A stretch of DNA of 64,000 bases from Terrimesophilobacter sp964651535 (lineage in GTDB: Bacteria; Actinomycetota; Actinomycetes; Actinomycetales; Microbacteriaceae): the NCBI GenBank assembly GCA_964651535.1, contig CAZYYE010000003.1, positions 1 to 64,000 of the forward strand. Direction: 5' to 3'. Below are positions 16,121-24,265 of this stretch, one piece after another. How positions within the stretch are numbered: position 1 is the first letter of the stretch; each line of letters begins with the position of its first letter. The notes beneath the pieces are model-generated. The model saw nothing but the letters and a program-made list of their open reading frames with translations, did no database searches and was not told the origin of the DNA. The translations under genes were made by a program, and so were the position numbers.

Positions 16121-17137
16121 ATGGAGACGATCAAAACGTTGGCAGCAGATGAACGGGTCGCGAGAGTGATCCTCGCGGTGGCATCAGAACCGGCGGATTC
16201 GGTGACGGGGCGGATGGTGCGCACGGTCGGTGCGACCGAGACCGTCGCCCGTGTCGTCGCTGACGAGCCGCCGCCGGGGCCGGATGGCGATACGTGGCAG
16301 CGGCGTCTCGCTCCGCGCATCAACCTTGCGCAGGTGCGGCGGGTGCTGGCCGATACCGAACGGCACGGACAGCGGGTACTGATCCCCGGCGACGAGGAGT
16401 GGCCGGCCGGGGTGGATGCGCTCGGTGACCGCACCCCGGTCGTTCTCTGGGCGAAAGGCGACACGAGTCTGCTGGGCGCGTCGGTGTGGGATCGGGTCAC
16501 AGTGACGGGCGCCCGGGCGGCGACCGGGTATGGGGAGCATGTCGCGATGGAGCTCGCCCACGCCGCCGTGTCCGATACGCGGCAGATCGTCTCGGGCGGC
16601 GCGTATGGGATTGACGGGATGGCGCATCGTGCCACGTTGGCGTCGGGTGGTTCCACGATCGCGGTGATGGCCGGGGGGCTGGATCGGCTCTACCCGGCTG
16701 GGCACACCGAACTTCTCGCCCGCGTCGGGCGGGACGGGCTGCTGCTGAGTGAATTGCCGCCTGGGGCTGCGCCGACGAAGTGGCGATTCATGCAACGTGG
16801 CCGGCTCCTCGCTGCACTTTCCGGCGCGGTCGTCGTCGCGGAGGCCGGGTACCGGTCGGGGGCGTTGCACACTGCCGCCCAGGCCGTCGAGTTGCGCCGT
16901 CCCGTCGGTGCGGTGCCGGGGCCGATCACCAGCGCCGCGTCGGCGGGGTGCCACCGGTTGCTGCACGACGGGCTCGCGTCCGTCATCACAGGCTACGACG
17001 ACATCCGCGCCTTGCTTGACGGCATGCGTGATGGTGTGGAGCGTGCGGTGCGGCGTTCGTCGGGACCGGAGATCGATCCGCTCGACCCCTCCGCCCCATC
17101 GGTGTCGCGGTCCGCGGGGCGGGGCATGAGTCTCTGA
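16121..17137 (+). CDS. dprA: DprA/Smf-family DNA-processing protein of the ICE
   Basis: The 338-residue protein has the extended Rossmann fold of DprA (about residues 85-290), with VTVTGARAATGYGEHVA, the IVSGGAYGIDGMAHRATL nucleotide-loop signature and a GAVPGPITSAASAGCHRLL end. DprA binds single-stranded DNA and loads RecA. In a conjugative element it may protect or process incoming single-stranded DNA, together with the SSB encoded downstream. The start follows AAGGAG at normal spacing. It lacks the C-terminal winged-helix domain of many chromosomal DprA proteins. It is the first plus-strand transfer-side gene after the cargo. Confidence 0.9.
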   Translation: METIKTLAADERVARVILAVASEPADSVTGRMVRTVGATETVARVVADEPPPGPDGDTWQRRLAPRINLAQVRRVLADTERHGQRVLIPGDEEWPAGVDALGDRTPVVLWAKGDTSLLGASVWDRVTVTGARAATGYGEHVAMELAHAAVSDTRQIVSGGAYGIDGMAHRATLASGGSTIAVMAGGLDRLYPAGHTELLARVGRDGLLLSELPPGAAPTKWRFMQRGRLLAALSGAVVVAEAGYRSGALHTAAQAVELRRPVGAVPGPITSAASAGCHRLLHDGLASVITGYDDIRALLDGMRDGVERAVRRSSGPEIDPLDPSAPSVSRSAGRGMSL

Positions 17138-17224
17138 CAGAGGTCATCGAGGCGGTGATGGCGCACCTGCTGTGAAGGCGACTGGGTTTGGTCGCTGTCA
17201 GATTCGCAACTCAGGAGGCATCTC

Positions 17225-20224
17225 GTGTCAGGATCACTCACTCACGTCCCGGAGCAGAATGCTGCTCCACCACCGACAGTGCTCCGGCGGGTGCTGTCGG
17301 TAGTGGTCGCGCTGTTACTGACGGTCGGTACTTTCACTCTCGGTACCGCGCCCGCGTATGCGGGTAGCGACGGTGTGGGGTACAACATCGGGCTGGGGTT
17401 CCTCGGCGCATACAACACCGATGTCGATGGCCGTCAGGCGTATTGTGCTGACCTCGGCGCGCCAGCTCCGTTCGGGCAGACTTCCGGGCCGTACACGATC
17501 ACCTCGCTGGATTCCCTCACCCGGCAGCAGCTTGCGGAGTTGAACTTCGTCATGGATCGGTGGGGGCAGTCCGGTGATAGGAACATCACCGCCGCGGTCG
17601 CCTTGTTCGTGTGGTCGATCACCGATCCGGGCACATACAACTCGCACGGCATGTCCGGGGACATCTACTATGTCGGGCGCGCCCCGGCGTCGGAGCGTCC
17701 GGCGATCCTGGCGAACCTTGGCACCATGCGCCAGCAAGCCGCGGTCAACGCGGTCACCGACCCCTCGCTGACGCTTTCGCTGGCGATGACGGATCAGTAT
17801 GCGGGCACCCTGACCGTCGGTACGCATCCGGCCGGGTTGCAGGGCACCGCGACCCTCACCGACGCCACCTTCACGAATGGGTCGGCCACGCGCACGCTCA
17901 GTGCCGGGGCGCACCCGATCACCGGAACCCCGGCAGATGGGGTTCCCTCGTACCAGATTGCCGCGTCGATGAGCGTTCCCGCAGCCGGGTACGGTGCAGC
18001 GATCGACCTCTACACGACGCCCGGCGCGCAACGGCTGGTCGCCTCCGTCGCCGGCTCCTCCACGGGCTTGTCGGCCACCGCGCAGTCGTCGGTGATCGAG
18101 TTGGACTTCCAGCCCGTGATCGCCACGCAGGTGTCGTCTCGGTTCGTCGCCGAAGGCGACGTGTTCACCGATGAGCTGGCCGTGTCGGTGACGAAGGGCA
18201 CCTGGATTCACCTGAACGGAAACCCGATCGAGGTCACCGCCGAGGGGACGTTGTATGGGCCGTTCGATGAGCAACCCGCCGAAGCCGACACTGCGCCGAC
18301 CGGTGCGCCGGTCGCGGGCGCTGAGACCGTCACGCTGACGGGCGCTGGTTCGTATACATCACCGGGGTCGATTACCGCTGCGGAGTCGGGGTTCTACACG
18401 TGGGTGTGGGCGATCGACAAGGACGCGCACGGGGCGAACGCGAAGTACCTCACCGATTCCTTCACCGACCGGTTCGGTCAGGTTCCGGAGACGTCGGTTG
18501 TGCCGTTCCAGCCGGTCGCGGTGTCGGAGGCGGATCAGCGTCTCGCGATCCCCGGCGACCCACTCACCGACACCATCACCGTCTCCAGTGCCAACGGTGC
18601 ATGGTTGAAGAAGGACGGCGCACACATTCCGGTCATCTTTGAGGGCACCGCCTACCTGGTGCCCGGCACTCTGCCACCGGCGCAGTCCGTCACGGTCGGC
18701 CCGGCCGCGGTGCCGCTGGGCACCGTGACGATCACCGCGGACGGCCCCGGTGTCTACACCTCCCCGGAGGTGATCGCACCGACCGGTGGGTTCGTCACCT
18801 GGGTGTGGGAGATGCAGAAGGTTTCGCAGCCGGAGTGGGTGCGCGATTATCTCGCCGCCGACTGGCAGGACGAGTACGGCATCACCGTGGAAACGACCTC
18901 GGTGCGGTGGCCGATCACCGTCACGTCGCTGATGCGGGAGTACAATGTGCATCCCGGCGGACGTGCGTTCGATGTCGTCACCGTCACCGGGTTCCCCGCG
19001 AACCACGGCGACTTCCACGGCGACGGCTACTGGAACGCCGACGTGGACGAGCTCGCGCACACCGTTTACGGCCCGTTCGCGACCGATACCGAGCTCACCG
19101 ACGATATGGACTTGGCCGGTGTGCCGGTGCTGATCGAGTTGACGACGCCGGCACGCAACGGCGTCTACCAGCTCGGCTACACCGATACCGACAAGATCGT
19201 GCCGACCGAGCCCGGGTATTACGTCCTCGTCACCACCTTCACCGGCGACGACCGGGTACAGCCCTACGCGTCGTCGCCGGCGGATGTGCTGGAGCGCTTC
19301 TACGTCCCACCGACGGGCACGGAGGTCCCGGTGTCGGTGATCACCCAGGCGACCCCGGAAGCATTCGTGGGGCAGCCGTTCGAGGACACCGCGCTCGTGC
19401 AGGGCACCACCATTCCCGACGGCGCATATCTCGTGTTCCGCGCCTACGGACCCCACCCGGCAGAGGCCGGCGCGGTCTGTGAGACGCCGTTCTTCGAAAG
19501 TGACGAGATCCCCGTCACCCAAGCCGGCGTCTACCGCTCCGGCACCACAACCGTCGACGCCGCAGGCAACGTGTTCTGGGTCGAGACGCTGTACAACGCG
19601 GACGGCGAGATCATCGCCGAAGGACGCTGCGGGGCACCCGGTGAGACGACCGTGATCCGGGAGCAACCCGAACACCTCACGGTGAAGACGAACGCCATGC
19701 CGGAGATCGTGCTCGGTGAACCCGCGCACGATGTCGCCACGGTCACCGGCACGGTCCCGGACGGGGCACAGTTGGTGTTCGAGGCGTATCGGCAGGACGG
19801 CGACATGGCGACCTGCACCGCGGAGGAGCTCGTGTTCACCTCGAAGATCATCAACCTTGATGGGCCGGGCGAGTACCGCTCCGATGAGGTGATCTTCGAC
19901 CAGGCCGGCGTCTACTACTGGGTGGAGACCGTCACAGGCGCCGACGGCACGGTGCTGCACCGTGGCCTGTGCGGGGCACTGGATGAGACCACCACCGTCA
20001 CCCCAGCACCGGAGGAGCCGGGCGAGCCTGGGACACCAGAGAATCTGGCGCAGACCGGCGGTGGCGACTGGTGGCCGCTGGGTCTTGCCGGTGGTCTGAT
20101 GGCCGCCGCGACGGGCGGGGCGCTGCTGTTCGGTCGCCGCCTCGCGATCGCCCGCGACCGCGCCGGGTACGTCCGGGAGGAAGACGAAGCATTCCAGGAG
20201 TTCCAAGACCTGTTCGAGGAGTGA
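17225..20224 (+). CDS. Large cell-surface protein with LAQTG sortase signal
   Basis: A 999-residue secreted protein. Residues 1-46 are a signal peptide (cleavage after AYA). Residues about 50-135 resemble a thioester adhesin domain, with a YC motif (Cys74) and a helix ending in Trp130, but Ala126 stands where the thioester Gln is expected. Then come about five Ig-like beta domains, two (about 700-815 and 815-925) clearly repeated, each with a cysteine pair. LAQTG at 941-945, a hydrophobic helix and a Gly-Arg-Arg stop form a sortase (class E-like LAxTG) anchor, followed by an unusual acidic 25-residue tail. GTG start with AGGAGG. Probably displayed on the surface for cell contact during mating. 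Confidence 0.85.
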   Translation: MSGSLTHVPEQNAAPPPTVLRRVLSVVVALLLTVGTFTLGTAPAYAGSDGVGYNIGLGFLGAYNTDVDGRQAYCADLGAPAPFGQTSGPYTITSLDSLTRQQLAELNFVMDRWGQSGDRNITAAVALFVWSITDPGTYNSHGMSGDIYYVGRAPASERPAILANLGTMRQQAAVNAVTDPSLTLSLAMTDQYAGTLTVGTHPAGLQGTATLTDATFTNGSATRTLSAGAHPITGTPADGVPSYQIAASMSVPAAGYGAAIDLYTTPGAQRLVASVAGSSTGLSATAQSSVIELDFQPVIATQVSSRFVAEGDVFTDELAVSVTKGTWIHLNGNPIEVTAEGTLYGPFDEQPAEADTAPTGAPVAGAETVTLTGAGSYTSPGSITAAESGFYTWVWAIDKDAHGANAKYLTDSFTDRFGQVPETSVVPFQPVAVSEADQRLAIPGDPLTDTITVSSANGAWLKKDGAHIPVIFEGTAYLVPGTLPPAQSVTVGPAAVPLGTVTITADGPGVYTSPEVIAPTGGFVTWVWEMQKVSQPEWVRDYLAADWQDEYGITVETTSVRWPITVTSLMREYNVHPGGRAFDVVTVTGFPANHGDFHGDGYWNADVDELAHTVYGPFATDTELTDDMDLAGVPVLIELTTPARNGVYQLGYTDTDKIVPTEPGYYVLVTTFTGDDRVQPYASSPADVLERFYVPPTGTEVPVSVITQATPEAFVGQPFEDTALVQGTTIPDGAYLVFRAYGPHPAEAGAVCETPFFESDEIPVTQAGVYRSGTTTVDAAGNVFWVETLYNADGEIIAEGRCGAPGETTVIREQPEHLTVKTNAMPEIVLGEPAHDVATVTGTVPDGAQLVFEAYRQDGDMATCTAEELVFTSKIINLDGPGEYRSDEVIFDQAGVYYWVETVTGADGTVLHRGLCGALDETTTVTPAPEEPGEPGTPENLAQTGGGDWWPLGLAGGLMAAATGGALLFGRRLAIARDRAGYVREEDEAFQEFQDLFEE

Positions 20225-20283
20225 GAGGAGGCCGCAGAGACGGCTGACCCGCCCGGCACCCCCAAGTAGGGCCGGTCAGCTCA

Positions 20284-20319
20284 GGGAGGGCACGAACCAC
20301 CCCAGGTTCGTGCCCTCCC
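20284..20319 (+). terminator. Strong hairpin after the surface-protein gene
   Basis: GGGAGGGCACGAACC (20284-20298) and GGTTCGTGCCCTCCC (20305-20319) form a perfect 15-base stem with a 6-base loop. It lies 60 bases after the surface-protein stop and is followed by ACCTTTC, only weakly T-rich. It probably terminates or attenuates transcription, or stabilises the long upstream messenger, so that the anchor protein and the coupling-protein genes are expressed at different levels. Confidence 0.75.
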
Positions 20320-20388
20320 ACCTTTCTGCGCCGGCACGCGCCGGCGCACCTGCATGACGACCACCGTGCTCCGTCAGAAAGGTCCCCT

Positions 20389-20991
20389 GTGACTCCGAAA
20401 CCCCGTTACCGCCGCACTGCTTCACCGTCCTCCGACGACGTGCCAGGGGCGCGGCGTGTACCGGACGGGCCAATGGTGGTGCCGGTGGTGGAGTTCACCG
20501 TGAACCGCGACGGCACGATGATTGTGACCATCGACGGTGCCCCGCACACCCCGGTACCGTTCGCGCCGCCGTGGCGGCGCGAGTCGTTCCCCGCGATCCT
20601 CGACGCCCTCACCACCCGGCTGCAAACCCCGCTGCGCATCCACGTCCGCGAAGCCGACGGTGAGGCATTCACCGACATCATCACCCCACCCCGCACCCGC
20701 CACACAGAGCGCCCGACGGCATACTTCACACCGCCGTCGCCGACCGCGACCTCGACGGTCGCGCCGGTGCCCTCAGCGGCGACGATGCCGGTGGTGCATC
20801 CGGTGGCGGGTTCGGGGTTCGTGCCGGGTGAGGATGTCGCGGTCGCGATCATCCACGGGCACAGCGACGCCGGAAGTGACGGCACCGCCCGCGCCCTCCT
20901 CACCCCGGAACAACTCGCCACGTCACCGACCGGCGAGATCATCCTGCTCGGCCGAATCTCCGGGACGCTCGTCATCGGACGCCCCGAATGA
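20389..20991 (+). CDS. Conserved hypothetical transfer-locus protein
   Basis: I do not recognise this 200-residue protein. It has no signal peptide or membrane helix. Residues 30-95 look like a small alpha/beta domain (VVEFTVNRDGTMIVTIDG, then a helix in PAILDALTTRL). A Pro/Thr/Ala linker follows (100-140), then a second beta-rich domain to the end (EDVAVAIIHGHSD, EIILLGRISGTLVIGRP). GTG start with AAAGG upstream. Its stop overlaps the coupling-protein start (ATGA), so it is translated together with it and may be a cytoplasmic adaptor for substrate recruitment; this is inferred from position only. Confidence 0.7.
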   Translation: MTPKPRYRRTASPSSDDVPGARRVPDGPMVVPVVEFTVNRDGTMIVTIDGAPHTPVPFAPPWRRESFPAILDALTTRLQTPLRIHVREADGEAFTDIITPPRTRHTERPTAYFTPPSPTATSTVAPVPSAATMPVVHPVAGSGFVPGEDVAVAIIHGHSDAGSDGTARALLTPEQLATSPTGEIILLGRISGTLVIGRPE

Positions 20992-22784
20992 GCACCCCAC
21001 GGCAGGGCGGTGCGCTCGGCGATGAACTCGCGAACCTGGGTATCATCGCCCTCATCGCCGCCGCGATCCTCGCCGGTATCCTCCGCGGCGCCGGTTCCCT
21101 CGCCGCCTGGGTCACGGGGAGCGCACAGCCTACGGGCGGCATCGAAACAGGCCTCGGGGTGCTGCTGGATCCCTCCGATCCCGGCGTGCCGCTCGGCGCG
21201 GCCGGGCTGCACCCGGTCGGATACTGGATCACCGCCGGACTACTGATTCTCGTCGCCGGTGCGGCCGGGTGGTGGGTGTGGCGGGCGATGCGTGAGCACG
21301 GGAGGCACGCGAAGGTTGACCCGTATCGGATCGTCGGGATCGCGACCCGCACCGATGTGCACGCGGCCGCATCGGAGAAGGCGCTGCTGCGTCGCGCCCA
21401 TCAGCTTCGCCCCTCACTCGCGAAGCCGACAGCGGGTGATGTCGGTTACCGGCTCGGTGCGTCTCGGGGTGCTGAGGTGTGGGCGAGCGTCGAGGACTCG
21501 ATCCTGCTGATCGGGCCGCCCCGCTCGGGGAAGGGTCTGCATATCGTGATCAACGCGATCTTGGACGCGCCTGGCACGGTCATCACTACCTCGACCCGTC
21601 CAGACAATCTCACCGCGACCCTCCGCGCACGGCAGGAATTGGGGCCGGTGGCAGTGTTCGATCCGCAGCGCTTGGCCGAAGGCATCCCGGCAGGGCTGCG
21701 CTGGTCACCCATCCGCGGCTGTCAGGACCCGCTGACGGCGATGATCCGCGCCACCGGACTCGCCGCCGGCACCGGCCTCTCGGCCGGTGGTGTCGAAGGG
21801 GGCGACTTCTGGGAAGGGAAAACCCGCACCGCCCTCCAAGCGCTCCTGCACGCCGCCGCCCTCGACCGCCGCACACCCGCCGAACTGTTTCGGTGGACAC
21901 TCGACCCCGCCGCCGCATCCGATGCCGTCGCGATCCTCACCGCGAACCCGCGAGCTGCGACCGGGTGGGCGGACTCGCTGCAAGCGATGATCGACTCCGA
22001 CCCCAGAACCCGCGACTCCATCTGGCAAGGCGTGTCGCTGTCTCTTGCCGCGCTTGCTGACCCGCGGGTGCTCGACGCTGTGAGTCCCGGCCCGGATGAG
22101 CAATTCGACCCCGAAGCGTTCCTCCGCAAACGTGGCACGGTGTATCTGCTGGCTACCGGTGCCGGGGCGAACAACTCCTCAGCACTGGTCGCGGCGTTCG
22201 TGGAAGACCTCGTCGAAGCCGCCCGCCGCATCGCCGCCAGATCACCCGCCGCCCGCCTCGACCCACCCCTCCTTCTGGCATTGGATGAGATCGGAAACCT
22301 TGCCCCGCTCCCGTCCCTGCCGACGTTGATGGCCGAAGGCGGCGGCACCGGAATCACCACCATGCCGGTGTTGCAGTCGCTCGCGCAGGCGCGGGAGAAA
22401 TGGTCGGAAAACGGGGCCGGCGCGATCTGGGATGCGTCCATCGTGAAAATCATCCTCGGCGGAGCCTCCAACAGTCGCGACCTGCACGACCTCACCACCC
22501 TCATCGGGGAACGCGACGAGATCACCGACTCCACTACCATCGGCGACCACGGCTCACGCTCCGCGCAACGCTCGGTCCGCCGGGTGCCGATCATGCCACC
22601 CGACGTGATCCGTACGCTCCCGTTCGGCACCGGCCTCGTGCTGCTGCGCTCCGCACCACCGATCGTCACCCGCCTGCGCTCTTGGACCACACGGCGTGAC
22701 GCGGCAGAGCTCCGTCAACAACGCACGGAGATTGAGAACCTGCTGCATCGGGCGCCGCGGGGAGGCGAGGGCGCACCTGCCTGA
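20988..22784 (+). CDS. VirD4/TraD-like type IV coupling protein
   Basis: The 598-residue ATPase links the DNA-relaxase complex to the secretion channel. Two membrane helices lie at about residues 16-38 and 82-100, followed by the cytoplasmic motor. Walker A (GPPRSGKG) is near residues 175-182 and Walker B (LLLALDEIGN) near 428-436, and a TTMPVLQSLAQAREKW motor segment follows. The N-terminal layout and length fit VirD4/TraG-type coupling proteins of actinobacterial ICEs. The start overlaps the previous stop (ATGA). With the VirB4-like ATPase it shows that this element transfers by a type IV system rather than the FtsK-like TraB route of Streptomyces plasmids. Confidence 0.9.
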   Translation: MSTPRQGGALGDELANLGIIALIAAAILAGILRGAGSLAAWVTGSAQPTGGIETGLGVLLDPSDPGVPLGAAGLHPVGYWITAGLLILVAGAAGWWVWRAMREHGRHAKVDPYRIVGIATRTDVHAAASEKALLRRAHQLRPSLAKPTAGDVGYRLGASRGAEVWASVEDSILLIGPPRSGKGLHIVINAILDAPGTVITTSTRPDNLTATLRARQELGPVAVFDPQRLAEGIPAGLRWSPIRGCQDPLTAMIRATGLAAGTGLSAGGVEGGDFWEGKTRTALQALLHAAALDRRTPAELFRWTLDPAAASDAVAILTANPRAATGWADSLQAMIDSDPRTRDSIWQGVSLSLAALADPRVLDAVSPGPDEQFDPEAFLRKRGTVYLLATGAGANNSSALVAAFVEDLVEAARRIAARSPAARLDPPLLLALDEIGNLAPLPSLPTLMAEGGGTGITTMPVLQSLAQAREKWSENGAGAIWDASIVKIILGGASNSRDLHDLTTLIGERDEITDSTTIGDHGSRSAQRSVRRVPIMPPDVIRTLPFGTGLVLLRSAPPIVTRLRSWTTRRDAAELRQQRTEIENLLHRAPRGGEGAPA

Positions 22785-22828
22785 CAGAGCATCCCCACCG
22801 GGGGTGCCGCCGTCACAAGGAGCGTCCA

Positions 22829-23287
22829 ATGGCCATCCACACGCAGGAGTCCCTTTCGGGGTTTATCGCGTCCGACCCGCAGTTGACTTTCACGGAACGC
22901 GGGGATGCCCGCCTGTATGTGAAGATCGGGCAGGAACACTACCGGCGCGAGAACGACGGCTCGTTCACGCCGACCGACACCACTTTTCACGATCTGGTTG
23001 CGTTCCGGAAAACCGCCGAACGGGCGCACGCCCGCTTCGCGAAGGGCGACAAGTTCGTGGCCGAGGGGTATACGCACCGCTACGACCGCACCGACCACGA
23101 CGGGCAAATGGTCCAGGCTGAGGAGTTTGTCGCCAAGAAGATCGGGCACGACCTCGCCCGTACCAACTACACCGTCGAACGACGTCGAAACGCACCTGCC
23201 GAAGCGCCGGGCGCTGGGATCGAAGACCCCGAATTGTCACCCGAGGCACGCCGCACCTCGGCAGCCGCGCCCGCAATCGGAAGGTGA
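22829..23287 (+). CDS. ssb: Single-stranded DNA-binding protein of the ICE
   Basis: A 152-residue protein with an OB-fold at about residues 6-115. The sequence pattern (SGFIASDPQLTF, YVKIGQEHYRR, TFHDLVAFRKTAERAHARFAKGDKFVAEG) is that of SSB, although it diverges from chromosomal SSB. The C-terminal 35 residues are rich in Ala, Pro and Arg and end in Gly-Arg, without the acidic DDDIPF-type tip that recruits host repair proteins. AAGGAG precedes the ATG. It probably coats the element's own single strand during transfer or replication. Confidence 0.85.
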   Translation: MAIHTQESLSGFIASDPQLTFTERGDARLYVKIGQEHYRRENDGSFTPTDTTFHDLVAFRKTAERAHARFAKGDKFVAEGYTHRYDRTDHDGQMVQAEEFVAKKIGHDLARTNYTVERRRNAPAEAPGAGIEDPELSPEARRTSAAAPAIGR

Positions 23288-23295
23288 CGTCGATC

Positions 23296-23910
23296 ATGAC
23301 CGACGACAACGTGTTCAACTCAGACGAGCCTGACCTCGAAGACCTTGAAGAGGATGACGAGTTCGATGAGAGTTACGATCCCGACGCCGACGATGCCCAG
23401 GATCAGGAAGAACCATCGGGGCCACCGAACCCGATCAATTGGAACCTGCTGACGGGAGAAGCCGCCGAGGAGGAATGGCTCGCGCTGAACGAATGGGTGC
23501 ACTGGCTGCGTCACACCTACGGGCTTCCCGCCGCCGTGGTCCCGCCGTTCTGGCACCGGCATCCCGAACTCGTCTGGGAGCTGTCCGCTCTGCACCTGCA
23601 CTGGCTGTGCGCCTACGACCCGGACGCGAAAGGCAGCGCGCCACTCGTCTGGCACCGCGACTTCGCCGAAGCCCGCCAACGCCTCCGCGACTGGGCTGCA
23701 GCATCCGGCACGAGGCTGGATCGTGACCGGCCGACACGGCAAACCGCCTGGCCCGGCGAAGCGCCGGCCGATCCGGTCGAAGACATCATTATCACCAACC
23801 GTGAAGAAGACTTCGTGGAGTACATGCACGCCGACGTACAAGCCCGACTCCGCATCGAGGACGAGTTCATCATTTCTGGCGTCAACCTCGATACCGGAGA
23901 AGTGCCATGA
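23296..23910 (+). CDS. DUF4913 domain protein
   Basis: The first 45 residues are strongly acidic (runs of Asp and Glu) and probably disordered; residues about 50-150 match DUF4913, with an aromatic-rich pattern (LNEWVHWLRHTYGLP, PPFWHRHPELVWELSALHLHW). This domain is common in actinobacterial mobile elements and phages, with unknown function. A GTG at 23284 overlaps the ssb stop (GTGA) and is an alternative start. The ATG at 23296 with GGAAGG eleven bases upstream is preferred. The acidic N-terminus could mimic DNA or bind the basic 64-residue product of the next gene; this is speculation. Confidence 0.8.
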   Translation: MTDDNVFNSDEPDLEDLEEDDEFDESYDPDADDAQDQEEPSGPPNPINWNLLTGEAAEEEWLALNEWVHWLRHTYGLPAAVVPPFWHRHPELVWELSALHLHWLCAYDPDAKGSAPLVWHRDFAEARQRLRDWAAASGTRLDRDRPTRQTAWPGEAPADPVEDIIITNREEDFVEYMHADVQARLRIEDEFIISGVNLDTGEVP

Positions 23911-24101
23911 ACCGGCAGGAGAGGCGTGGTCGGGGTAAGGAGCGCCATTTCCGGGTTGAGGCAGTTCCACGCGGTCAGCCCGATTTACACAAACTCGCGC
24001 AGGTCTTCCTCGGCATGGCGGTCGCCAGGGCGAAGCAGCCCGACGCTCCTGCACCCGGGAGTGGCGATTCTGGGCCTTCTGAGCCCGACAACGTAGAATA
24101 G
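23907..24101 (+). CDS. Small basic hypothetical protein
   Basis: A 64-residue protein whose ATG overlaps the stop of the DUF4913 gene (ATGA), which is the main reason to accept it. The first 25 residues are very basic (NRQERRGRGKERHFR), then a short helix LHKLAQVFLGMAVARAK, then an acidic Pro/Ser tail. It could bind nucleic acid or its acidic neighbour, but I do not recognise a family. It is the last transfer-side gene before the integrase. Confidence 0.65.
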   Translation: MNRQERRGRGKERHFRVEAVPRGQPDLHKLAQVFLGMAVARAKQPDAPAPGSGDSGPSEPDNVE

Positions 24102-24265
24102 AACCCGACGCCACGACCATTCTTGGTCGGGTGCGCAGTCCCTTTGCCCTTGTGGCTTACCCCCGGCTTCGTGCCGAAGGGTCGTGTTTCCCATTTACGA
24201 GTCGCACCACGTGACGCTCCGTCGTCTCGTTGGCTCCCACCCATTGGTGAGAGGAAACACGACTC

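Noticed and set aside
18359..20206. Minus-strand frame of 615 codons
   Set aside because: It is antisense to the surface-protein gene, which has a signal peptide, repeats and a sortase motif. High GC content keeps the antisense frame open.
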